From Desmodesmus armatus (Eukaryota > Chlorophyta > Chlorophyceae > Sphaeropleales > Scenedesmaceae), in contig VIIQ02000575.1 of NCBI GenBank assembly GCA_007449985.2, positions 567,001 to 631,000 of the forward strand: a DNA stretch of 64,000 bases. The letters are read 5' to 3'. Shown piece by piece: positions 1 through 8,417 of the stretch. The position numbers were made by a program, and so were the translations under genes. Position 1 is the first letter of the stretch. Each line of letters begins with the position of its first letter. Below the pieces are notes generated by a model. It ran no database searches. It saw only the letters and a program-made list of their open reading frames with translations, and had not been told where the DNA came from.

Positions 1-512
1 GGTCTGCAGCGTCCCCCATCCATCCCTTCCCACACTGTGCACCCGGCAGGCAAAGTCTGCAATTTCTGCCCTGACAGCACATGCCGTAGCAACTTCAGCA
101 CTATTTTTCTTACCAAGGGAGGGGGGACTCCTGCCAGCTGTGTGCCAGCATCGGCCCCGCCGCCGCAGCTGCAGTGGCTGCCGCAGCCGGGATTGCAGGC
201 TGCTGCAGCAGCTGCTGTGCTGTTCAGCTGGTCCCAACCTTTGTCGTAAGTCTTGCTGCTGCTGAGTGCTGGCTTCTGAATGGCAGCAGCCTGTGCTGCT
301 GCTGCTGCTGCTGTTGTGCCTGTGCTTGTGCAGTTCCAGTTGCTTCTGCCTGCACCCTGCCACTCTGTCCACCACAGTGATGGCTGCTGCTACAGAGGTG
401 CCGGCTGCAGCAGCAGCCGGTGCTGTGCTGCTAGTTGCTCAGTGGTAGTACTGCCAGTGTGGGCCGAACCACCACATCAGCAGAACTGTTACGCCAGGGG
501 GGGGGGGGCGTT

Positions 513-540
513 GTGGCTACTGAATGCATTCAGTAGCCAC
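513..540. repeat. Perfect 28-bp palindrome
   Basis: GTGGCTACTGAATG is followed directly by its reverse complement, with no loop. It lies about 10 bases after a G-run (498-509). Confidence 0.95.
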
Positions 541-825
541 ATGGCATGGTGCTGGTGTGCTGCCAACCAGAGCATGGGTCAGCACCAGCCTCGTGCTGAC
601 CTGCTGCTGCTGCTGCCTGCTTGGGACCCCAGCTTTCCTGCACCTGGCCGTGCTGGGGTGCCTGCTGGCTGTGCTGGGCATTGGCTGGGATGAACTCTGC
701 TAGGGTTGGGACAGCAGGGTTGAGCACCTGTGGTGGACCAGCAGGGTTCAGCATCTGCTGAGCAGCAGCAGGGTTCCTCCGCCGCCGCCGCCGCACCCGT
801 GAGGCAGCAGGGTTGGGCATCTCTG
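530..825 (-). CDS. Possible 3' exon of the SR/ULM-rich gene (Asn-Pro-Ala repeats)
   Basis: On the minus strand, in a frame one step away from the long upstream ORF, this stretch reads a repeated element (LNPA-G/V-PPQV style, about four copies between 825 and 690) with an Arg6 run from a CCG repeat, ending at a TAG at 530. The repeat is periodic at protein level, which suggests translation, but joining it to the ORF at 748-2802 needs an intron or a frame change near 830-900, where a 27-base unit is duplicated in tandem. No function is recognised. The gene may continue or end left of the window; no TGTAA-type signal was found between 1 and 530. Alternatively it is non-coding CAG-rich DNA that happens to be open. 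Confidence 0.3.
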
Positions 826-2802
826 GTGGCTGGACGCGTTGCATGTGCATGTGCATGTGCATGCCTCCTGCTTCTGGCCCTTCATGCATGCCTCCTGCTT
901 CTGGCCCTTCATGTGCTGCTGTGGTCCTGCATGGGGTGCCCTGTGCCCCATTGCTGCTGCATGTGGCTGCCAAGGTGTGTTGTCAGGCCCTGCTGCTGCT
1001 GCCTCCCAGTTGTGTGCTGGTGCTGCTGCTGGCGGGGACTGCCATGATGCTGGCTTGAGGGTGCCACCTGCTGCTGCCTCCCAGTGTCCTGCTGGTGCTG
1101 CTGGTGGGTCCGTCGCACCCACAGCACCGTCATGGTGCTCAGCACTGTGCTGAGCACCGTGCAGCATGACACCAGTGCTGAGTGGTGCATGCTGGTAACT
1201 GTTCCCTGCTGCTACCTGCCAGTGTCCTACAGGTGCTTGTGCTGCTTGCGAGCCCCTAGCACCCACAGCACCGTGCTTATTGCCATGCTGCATCATGACA
1301 GCAATACCAGGTGGTGCTGGGCCTGTGCTGAGGCCTGCAGCTTGCTGCTGGAGGTGCTGTGGCTGTTGCTGCTGCTGCTGGCCCTGCGCTGAGCTGTCCC
1401 AAGAGTGCTGGTGCTGTTGCTGTTGCGGCTGAGTGTGTGCTGTGCTGTCCCATGGGTTCTTGGGAAGGTTGAAACACATGTCGGGGCCTGCTGGTGGGGC
1501 TACTGGTGACTGCCAGGATGCCCTGTTGCTGAGGCGTCGGCCTGCACGCTGCTGCTTGTGCTGGGGCCACCTGCACTGGGGACCTAGGCCTGTGTACCGC
1601 TGTGCAGCCTGGTGCTGGCGCTGCTGGTGCTGGTGCTGGTGGTGTGGAGTGAGGGCTGCTGCCAGCAGCCCCAGTGGGGCCCTGCTGCTGCCATTGTCCG
1701 CTGGTGCTGCTGCAAGCTTTTGTGTTGGGCCATGAGGGGTGACTAGCTGCGGCGTTGCAGCACTGCCAACAGGTGCAGCAGGTGCAGGAGCAGCAGCAGC
1801 AGCAGACGGTGCAGGAGAGGGAGGACGGATGTCCCACCCGCTGCTGCTGCAGCGGCCGAACCCTTCCTGCTGCGGCTGTTGCTGCTGTCGGTGCTGTCGG
1901 TGCTGCTGCAAGCTGGTGTGTGGGCGACCCGGGGTCACTGGCTGCGGCGTTGCAGCACTGCCAACAGGTGCAGCAGGTGCAGGAGCAGCAGCAGCAGCAG
2001 ACGGTGCAGGAGAGGGAGGAGGGACGTCCCACCCGCCGCTGCTGCGATGTCCACCCCCTTCCTGCTGCTGCTGTTGCTGCTGCAAGTTGCTGTGCACGCT
2101 AGAGGGGTTGACCGGCTGAGGCGTTGCGGCAGCGCTACCAGCAGCAGTAGAGGCAGGAGCAGGAGGTGGTGCAGGCTGGGGAAGAGGGGGGACGTCCCAC
2201 CGAATGCGGCGCCTGCGGCTGGGCCCATGCTCCTGCTGCTGCTGCTCCTCTGGCTGCAGGCTTGGCGTTGCCAGCATGCCTGCTAGGCTGCTGCACTGCA
2301 ACAACAGGTCGCTTGCTGCAGCGGCGGCCGCGGCTGCTGCTGCTGCCGCGGCTGGTGGTGGAGTTGGTGCAGCAGCTGCCTGGTGTGTGGTGACCGCCAC
2401 TCTGTCCGCCACGGTGATGACTGCTGCTACAGAGGTGCCGGCTGCAGCGGCCGCTGGCATTGTTGCAGCAGCCGGCACCGCTGTAGCAGCCGGTGCAGGT
2501 GTGGCAGTGGGATCCGCTGCGGTAGCCAGTGCAGGTGTGGCAGCTTGCTCCGCTGCAGTAGCCGGCACTGGTGCAATAGCAGGCACTGGTGCCGCAGCCG
2601 GTGCAGGTGTGGCAGCAGGCCCCGCTGCAGCAGCCGGCCCCGCTGCAGCAGCCGGCACTGGTGCAGCAGCCGGCACCGCTGCAGCAGCCGGCATTGGTGC
2701 AGCAGCCAGCGCACCTTCGGCCACGTTGCCCCCGCTTGCTGGACCAACTGCCTGTGCCCCTGCTGCGCTGGCTGCAGGCTGCTTTGCTGGGTGCAGCCTG
2801 GC
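748..2802 (-). CDS. Downstream ORF of the SR-rich gene: Ala/Pro/Gln-rich repeats with Trp-Asp (ULM-like) motifs
   Basis: This minus-strand frame is open for about 685 codons and lies in the same frame as the 2803-5833 ORF, separated by one TGA (2805-2803). It has no ATG near its beginning, so it is more likely a continuation of the upstream ORF than a separate gene. From N to C it holds Ala/Pro/Val repeats, a motif RRRRIRWDVPP (about 2222-2191), then two diverged copies of a Trp-Asp-containing repeat (GGWDVPP, SGWDIRPP), followed by Gln/His-rich sequence with NPWDS and HSWDS. The DNA repeats are spaced 195 and 174 bases, both multiples of three, which favours coding. RRxRWD resembles the U2AF-ligand motif of SF3B1 and other splicing factors, so an RNA-splicing role is inferred. 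It could instead be compositional openness of CTG-rich DNA. Confidence 0.45.
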   Translation of the reverse strand, partial: ARLHPAKQPAASAAGAQAVGPASGGNVAEGALAAAPMPAAAAVPAAAPVPAAAAGPAAAAGPAATPAPAAAPVPAIAPVPATAAEQAATPALATAADPTATPAPAATAVPAAATMPAAAAAGTSVAAVITVADRVAVTTHQAAAAPTPPPAAAAAAAAAAAAASDLLLQCSSLAGMLATPSLQPEEQQQQEHGPSRRRRIRWDVPPLPQPAPPPAPASTAAGSAAATPQPVNPSSVHSNLQQQQQQQEGGGHRSSGGWDVPPPSPAPSAAAAAPAPAAPVGSAATPQPVTPGRPHTSLQQHRQHRQQQQPQQEGFGRCSSSGWDIRPPSPAPSAAAAAPAPAAPVGSAATPQLVTPHGPTQKLAAAPADNGSSRAPLGLLAAALTPHHQHQHQQRQHQAAQRYTGLGPQCRWPQHKQQRAGRRLSNRASWQSPVAPPAGPDMCFNLPKNPWDSTAHTQPQQQQHQHSWDSSAQGQQQQQQPQHLQQQAAGLSTGPAPPGIAVMMQHGNKHGAVGARGSQAAQAPVGHWQVAAGNSYQHAPLSTGVMLHGAQHSAEHHDGAVGATDPPAAPAGHWEAAAGGTLKPASWQSPPAAAPAHNWEAAAAGPDNTPWQPHAAAMGHRAPHAGPQQHMKGQKQEACMKGQKQEACTCTCTCNASSHQRCPTLLPHGCGGGGGGTLLLLSRC
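1737..2300 (-). repeat. Coding tandem repeat, three diverged units of about 174-195 bp
   Basis: A block containing a GGCGTTGC core, CAG runs and a GG(A/C)(T/C)GTCCCACC core recurs with starts near 1751, 1946 and 2120. The spacings of 195 and 174 bases keep the reading frame, and each unit encodes one Trp-Asp motif followed by a Pro/Ala linker. Confidence 0.7.
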
Positions 2803-5800
2803 TCACTCCCTCCCTGCATCCTGAAAGGCCTTCTTGGAGGCCTGCACAGCCTTCTGCAGCTCTTCTTGGGCCGCTGCTGACAGCTCGGCCTGCACCAGCG
2901 GCTCTTGGAGCAGCTTGCTGACTGAGTTGGCGTATTCCACAGCGGTGCTTGCTGACAGGTGCCCAGGCCCAGGCTCGGACTGCACCATCTGCAGTACACG
3001 CCCGTGGAGCTGGTGCCAGATCTCCAGCTGCAGCAGCTGGGACACCTGAGCGGTGCCAGCAATTGCTCTGGTTTGGTAGAGCATCATGCTGATTTGCCAC
3101 AGGAGCCTCAGCATGTTTGTGGACTTTGTGGATTTACCTGATTGGTTGAAGCTGTCTTGGAGCTGACCCAGTGTCAGCCGAGCTGCTGCCGCAGGAGCTG
3201 CGGCTGCAGCTGCTGCAGGGTCAGCAGCAGACACCTCGCCTGCTGCTGCTGCTGCTGCTGTGGCTGCTGCGCCAGCAGCAGACACCTCGCCTGCTGTTGC
3301 TGCTGTTGCTGCGGCTGCTGCAGACACCTCGCCTGCTGCTGCTGCTGCGCCAGCAGCAGACACCTCGCCTGCTGTTGCTGCTGCTGCGGCGGCTGCTGCA
3401 GACACCTCGGCTGATGCTGCTGCGCCTGCTATGCCAGTAGCAAAAACATCGCCTGTTGCTGCTGCTGTCCTTGCTGCTGCTGCTGCTGGTGGTGGTGCCA
3501 GCGATGATGACTGCTGCTGTACAATGTGCACGGCGTGCTGCACACCACGACCAGCTGATGTTGCTGCTGGTGACTGCTGCGGCGGTGCAATCCGCGCCAG
3601 CGGCTGCAGTCCAGGTGCAGCAGCTGCTGCTGCTGCGGCTGCTAGCGATGATGATGACTGCAGCTGTAAGCTGCGCACCGGCTGCTGCGCACTGCCACTT
3701 GCTGCTGCTGCGGTTGCGGCTGGTGGTGACTGCTGCTTCGGCCCACTCCGCTCCGGCTGCTGTGCACCAGCTGCCACCGTTGCTGGAGACTGTTGCTTGC
3801 TGCGCACCCGCTGCTGCCCACCTGCTGCTGCTGCTGCTGCTGGGCTGGACCTGTCACCCTGCCGGCTGTGACTGCCAATCAGCCGGACAGGGGTTGCATT
3901 GTGGTCCGGCCTGCTGCATGTGTTCTGACGCTTGTTACCAAGGGCAGCAGCGGCATGCCTGCTGCGGTCAGCAATGCGATCAGGACCAGCATCCCTGCTG
4001 CGGCTACGGCTGCGGGTGCTGTTGTTGCCCTTGCGACCCTTGCTGCTGCGCCTGCCACTTGGGCGGCTGCGGCTGCGCCTGCGCCTGCTGCTGTCAAACT
4101 TGCGCCCCCTGCTGCTGCTGCTCCTGCCACCTCGGCGACCGCGGCTGCGGTTGTCGCATTTGCGCCCCCTGCTGCTGCTGCCCCTGCCACCTGGGCGACT
4201 GGGGCTGCGGCCGCTGCGATTGCGGTTGCGCCCCCTGCTGCTGCTACTGCTGCTGCTGCGCCTGCCACCTGGACGGCTGCGGCTGCGGCTGCGGCTGTCG
4301 CATTTGCGCCCCCTGCTGCTGCTGCCCCTGCCACCTGGGCGACTGGGGCTGCGGCCGCTGCGATTGCGGTTGCGCCCCCTGCTGCTGCTGCGCCTGCCAC
4401 TGGGGCGACTGGGGCTGCGGCTGTCGCATTTGCGCCCCCTGCTGCTGCTGCACCTGCCACCTGGGCGACTGGGGCTGTAGCCGCTGCAATTGCGGTTGCG
4501 CTCCCTGCTGCTGCTGCGCCTGCCACTGGGGCGACTGGGGCTGCGGCTGTGGCTGCGACTGCGGCCACGGGTGCTGTCACGGCCAGCTCGGCCCCGGCTG
4601 TGGATATGGCTGCGGCTGGTGTGTCTGCGGTTGCGGCTGCGGCTTCTGCTTTTGGTGCGGCTCCTGCTGCTGGGGCCACCACGGTCACCTGCTGTCGCAG
4701 CATGCGGCCTTGCAGAGGGCCTGCTGCGCTCGTAGCTCCTACTTCTGCTCCTGCTTCTGCCGGTGGTGTGCATGCGCCTGCGCTTGCTGCTGGGACTCCT
4801 GCTTCTGCTCCTGCAGCTGCTGCTGCTGGTGCTCCTGCTGCTGGCACTGGTGCTGGTGCTGGTGCTGCTCCTGCTCCGGCTGCTGCTTTTGCCGCGTTTG
4901 CGCTGAGTCCTGCTGTTGCTCCTGCCTCTGATTTTGCTGGGTTGAGGGTCTGTGAGGCTTGGCAGTGCGTTGCCACTGCCATCCCTCCCACCTGTGCCCT
5001 TGCCATAGCTGCTGTGCTGTTCTGGCTTCTTCGGCAGCTTGCTGGTACCCAGCCTGTGCTGCGTTGTGGGTGTGTCTGGCAGCATGCTGCGCTGCTGCCG
5101 CACCTTGTTTGCTGCTGCTGCTGCTGGTTGTGTCAGGGGTGGGGGTGGCGGCACTAGTGTTGGTGGTGCAGCAGCTGCTGCTGCTGCTGCTGCTGAGGGT
5201 AGAGCCTGTGCAGCTGCTGGTGTTGCTGCCAGCCCAGCATGCAGGAGGTGCTTGCCAGCTGGTGTGGCAGCAGCAGCTGGCATGGTACCGGCAGCAGCAG
5301 CAGGAGCAGCGAGGCTGGTGGCGCCTTTGCCCCTGTTTTTGCCCGTGCAACCAGCAGAGGCAGGGCTTGCCATGCCCTGCACACCAGTGGGTGCTGCTGC
5401 TGCTGGTGCTGCTGCTGCTGGTACTGCAGGAGACGAAAAGAGCTCATTGAACCTTTTCAGCTCCTCTTTCAACACCAACAGCCGCTCTGGAAGGCCACCC
5501 TTGGTGCTGCTGGGGTCCCCATTCTGAGCTGTAGCGGTGTTAGCAGCAGCAGCAGCAGCAAGAACAGCAGCAGCTCCTGCTGCTGCCAGGGCGGGACATA
5601 CCTGCCCTTGTCCTGCAGCCGCTACTGCCCCTTCACGTTTTACACCCAAGGAAGTGGCAGCAGCTGGGGGCACAGCAGCGGCAGGGCTTCCCACAGGGCT
5701 GCTGTTGGTGGTCATGGGCAGCGTACTGCTGCATGGGCGCCCCGTATGGATGATATTGCTGCCTGACGGTGGGGAACACTCGACGCCGGCACCTGCACCA

Positions 5801-5833
5801 GCAGCAGCAGCAGCAGCAGCAGTCGGCACCTGC
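2803..5833 (-). CDS. SR-rich, Ala-rich nuclear protein, main exon
   Basis: The open frame of about 1010 codons has no ATG at its 5' end. A TGA lies just upstream, so it probably begins at a splice acceptor (AG at 5834 or 5830) fed by an upstream exon. The order is Ala-rich N-terminus; a short helical stretch LKEELKRFNELF; a long Arg-Ser domain (about residues 300-640) with repeated blocks of SPSRPSGRRSSSRGR type; Gln/Ala repeats including GEVSAA units; and a conserved-looking helical C-terminus of about 120 residues starting LTLGQLQDSF. The RS domain suggests a nuclear splicing-associated protein; the C-terminal domain is not recognised. The frame stops at TGA 2805-2803, but that TGA sits inside a good splice donor (GTGAGC from 2806), so the exon may instead splice onward. 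Exact gene structure needs transcript data. Confidence 0.6.
4040..4570 (-). repeat. Minisatellite encoding the RS-domain repeats
   Basis: Imperfect units of about 60-70 bases, each with a CTGCTGCTG run, a (T/G)GGGCGAC(T/C)GGGGCTG core and a GCATTTGCGCCCCCTG core, are repeated about seven times. On the minus strand they encode SRPGGR-SSSRGRKCDSRSR blocks. Unit lengths look like multiples of three. Confidence 0.75.
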
Positions 5834-6303
5834 CTGCATGCACTCAACGCTCACGGCTCATGCTGCAGCTAGGGGCTGCTGCAGCTAGGGGCGACCGCTT
5901 TTGTTGTTTCTTACATGATACACTGGCCTTGCCGCACCAGATGCGGGTGCCACAGCACAATGCATGTCTGTAATGCAATGAGGACACTGCGGGGAGGTAG
6001 GCACTCACAGAATATGCCAAGTGTTGATGCCGTTTATAGGAGTAGGAGCAACTGAACCAGCTAATGCACGGCTGGATCAAGGACAATGCCACATGCTGCA
6101 CGGCATGGAAACCGCAACGCAAATGCCCCGCCTGCCACCACCTGTCCAAGCCACCCAAGTTCTTCCTAGTGTGGCCATGCCGCTGAGCAGGGAATATTCC
6201 CTCCTCATCGACATCCACAGCCCTGCCCCCTCCCTCTCAAATTGTGTAGACTCAACCAACCAGCTATCGTGTCCCTCATTAACTTTGCGGTGAGCGGCTC
6301 ACC

Positions 6304-6313
6304 ATTTGAACGG

Positions 6314-6346
<33 letters not shown>

Positions 6347-6576
6347 AGTCGTGCTCCCGGTGGCCTCCTGGATGCATGAGGATCAGCCACGTCGTCTGTG
6401 CTGGCCTGCAGCACGGCACCAATGCTGAAGTTTCCTGCGCCTGCGGCAACCATCTGGGTGCCTGCATTTGGCAGCACAACAGCAGGCGTCGGGGGTGATG
6501 TATCCAAGCATGGGGCAGACATGCAAGGAAGAGTGAGTGCGCTTGTGAGAGGGCGGCAGAGGATGGGGGAGGGCAT
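6304..6576 (-). CDS. Possible first exon of the SR-rich gene (poly-Gln)
   Basis: From an ATG at 6576 the minus strand is open for 91 codons, with a plausible segment (NFSIGAVLQASTDD) and a Gln10 run from a CAG repeat at 6318-6345. A good donor (GTGAGC) follows at 6303. The donor leaves phase 1, whereas the next acceptors at 5834 and 5830 fit phases 2 and 0. A different frame through the CAG run (poly-Ser), or a weaker donor a little downstream near 6286, would fit. The exon is therefore likely, but its frame is not settled. Confidence 0.35.
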
Positions 6577-8417
6577 CGGACTGAATGTGGCTGCCCTTGC
6601 CCAGCAAGCCTCCGCCGGCCACCATGTGCCTGTGATGCATACCAGCAGTCCCGCAGCAGTGCCCTATGTCCCCCCATCATCATCATGATCATCATCATGA
6701 TCTGGGCAACCAATGTTGTGAGATATGTTTATACTACTACTGGGTCAGGGGCCACGCCTGACCGCCCTTTCAGGAGCCAAAGTAGGCTCATAGTGCATAT
6801 ACAGCAGGGTGCAACAGCATCTGCGCGATGCGGAAAGGGTCGTTGGCCATCACTGTGTTAGCGGCTGCCCGTCCGCCCCTGGCCAGGTTGACCTTGCTGG
6901 AAAGTTGAAGCGACGTGTTACAGGCGCTGTTCTACTATCACCGCACTCAGTCGCTGTCCCAACCCTCATGCGCAGCAGTGATTGCATCCAGTGTCCAGTG
7001 ACTGCTGCATGCTTTGCAGTACACAATCACACTGTGCTGTGACAGCACAGACTTGGTGTGTAACCCAGCCCCAGATGTCATCATACATACTCACTCTGGG
7101 TACGCCTGTCGTCGTGCACGGTCCTACTGGAGGTGGAGGGCACCCAGCTTCACTGAATGATCCCTGGCCGCTTTGATGCAGATCTGGTGTAAATAACCGG
7201 GACTGGGTGTCCAAGGGACACTACGTTTTGTGTTTATGTGAATATATCCCCTTGCGCAGATGCTGGCACATAGCTCAGCCAAATGGGAAGGGAACTGAAG
7301 TCTGTCAGTGATCAAGGTCCATGCTATGCATGCTGGGGTCGTGACAATGTTATGGTGTCATCAAAGCGCTGCATACGGTGGTGCCAAAGAAGCAAATGGC
7401 TCCAATCGCGAAGGTTGCTGTGTCACATCGCTCTCGCACATCCTTACACACGGTCTTCAAGTGTGACCCAACTGTGCCTGCTGCGCTGCTGCTGTCGTCG
7501 CCAGTAATCAGGGGTTCAAACCCAGATAAAATTTTGCAGCTGAGAGCATTGAGCTGGCGTTGTCTGTGGCGAGGATCATTGGAAGCAGTGGACAGTGATC
7601 GCGCGCGACCGAGCTTGGATTCACCTGCATTCCCTGTCCAGTTCAGGCGCTGAGCTTGACCAGTCATATAAGCTACGTTCAAGCTGCGTTGATGACATCT
7701 GCGAAGAGACATTCTTTTGCCCTTCCTTGGGCAGGCGTTGACTGATCCAAACCTGGGGCGTAAGCAAGAAGCATAGAACAAGGAAGCGGTGACCATGCAG
7801 TCGCATTCCGGTTGGTTTCTTCTTCGTTTCGTTTCAGACATCCCTGTAGCAGCTACGCGCAGGTGGACAGCCAAGGGCATCAGTCAGGCCTACGCCCATA
7901 CATTATTTTGCTTTCATTTGTAGAGAATCATCGTGTTTGAAATCAAAAGCGCTGGACGACGGGTCATTTCAGCGGCTACACGGTGAGGGGCCAACTGTTC
8001 TGCTGGCCCACTGCCAAGGACCAAGGATACAGTGCTGCTAGCGCACCAAGGGTTTCAAATAGTGTAAGATGTTAAGCAGCACGTCATAGTGTGCTTATTG
8101 CATCCACCAAACGAGCACAAGGCCCATTTCTGGATCAAGCACTGCACTGCAACAGCAGCTCACTCCCGCTGTTGTTCTGCGGACACACACTCATGCCCCT
8201 GCTGTGCATGCAGAAACGCGGCGCACTTGATCGTGATGGGGTTCCCACCCTTTTGCAGCTGGCATAGGTGCCTGCACCACCAGCACAGCCCCCACTGCTG
8301 CTTCAGCCTGCAGCAGCAGCTGCTGTGCATCATCAGAGCAGTGAGACTGGCCGTGAACATCAGCCCCATTCACTACCAGCACAAGTACAGCAAACAACAT
8401 AAACAGCAACAGCAGCC
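6577..8417. other. Intergenic region between the SR-rich gene (-) and ABCG copy A (+)
   Basis: This 1.8 kb stretch separates divergently transcribed genes and presumably carries both promoters. It holds an ATC/ATG-rich simple repeat (6674-6703) and an unrecognised minus-strand ORF (7350-7880). GC content is visibly lower than in the flanking genes. No promoter motif could be assigned with confidence. Confidence 0.6.
7350..7880 (-). CDS. Hypothetical ORF, 176 codons, unrecognised
   Basis: An ATG at 7880 opens 176 codons to a TAA at 7350. The product is basic with scattered cysteines and shows no domain I recognise; its C-terminus is mildly hydrophobic (FAIGAICFFGTT). Codon use is mixed and unlike the GC-rich choices of the confirmed genes nearby. 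An ORF of this length can occur by chance several times in 64 kb. It lies in the promoter interval between two divergent genes. Treat as doubtful. Confidence 0.15.
   Translation of the reverse strand: MPLAVHLRVAATGMSETKRRRNQPECDCMVTASLFYASCLRPRFGSVNACPRKGKRMSLRRCHQRSLNVAYMTGQAQRLNWTGNAGESKLGRARSLSTASNDPRHRQRQLNALSCKILSGFEPLITGDDSSSAAGTVGSHLKTVCKDVRERCDTATFAIGAICFFGTTVCSALMTP

Noticed and set aside
3171..5157. Long plus-strand ORFs across 3-5 kb encoding poly-Cys, poly-Leu or Ala-rich proteins
   Set aside because: They are mirror frames of CTG/CAG repeats in the minus-strand SR-rich gene; only the minus frame gives RS-domain sequence and ordered repeats.
7500..7520. GGGGTTCAAACCC resembling a tRNA T-arm / B-box
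   Set aside because: No acceptor stem, D-arm or A-box is found at the right distance on either strand.
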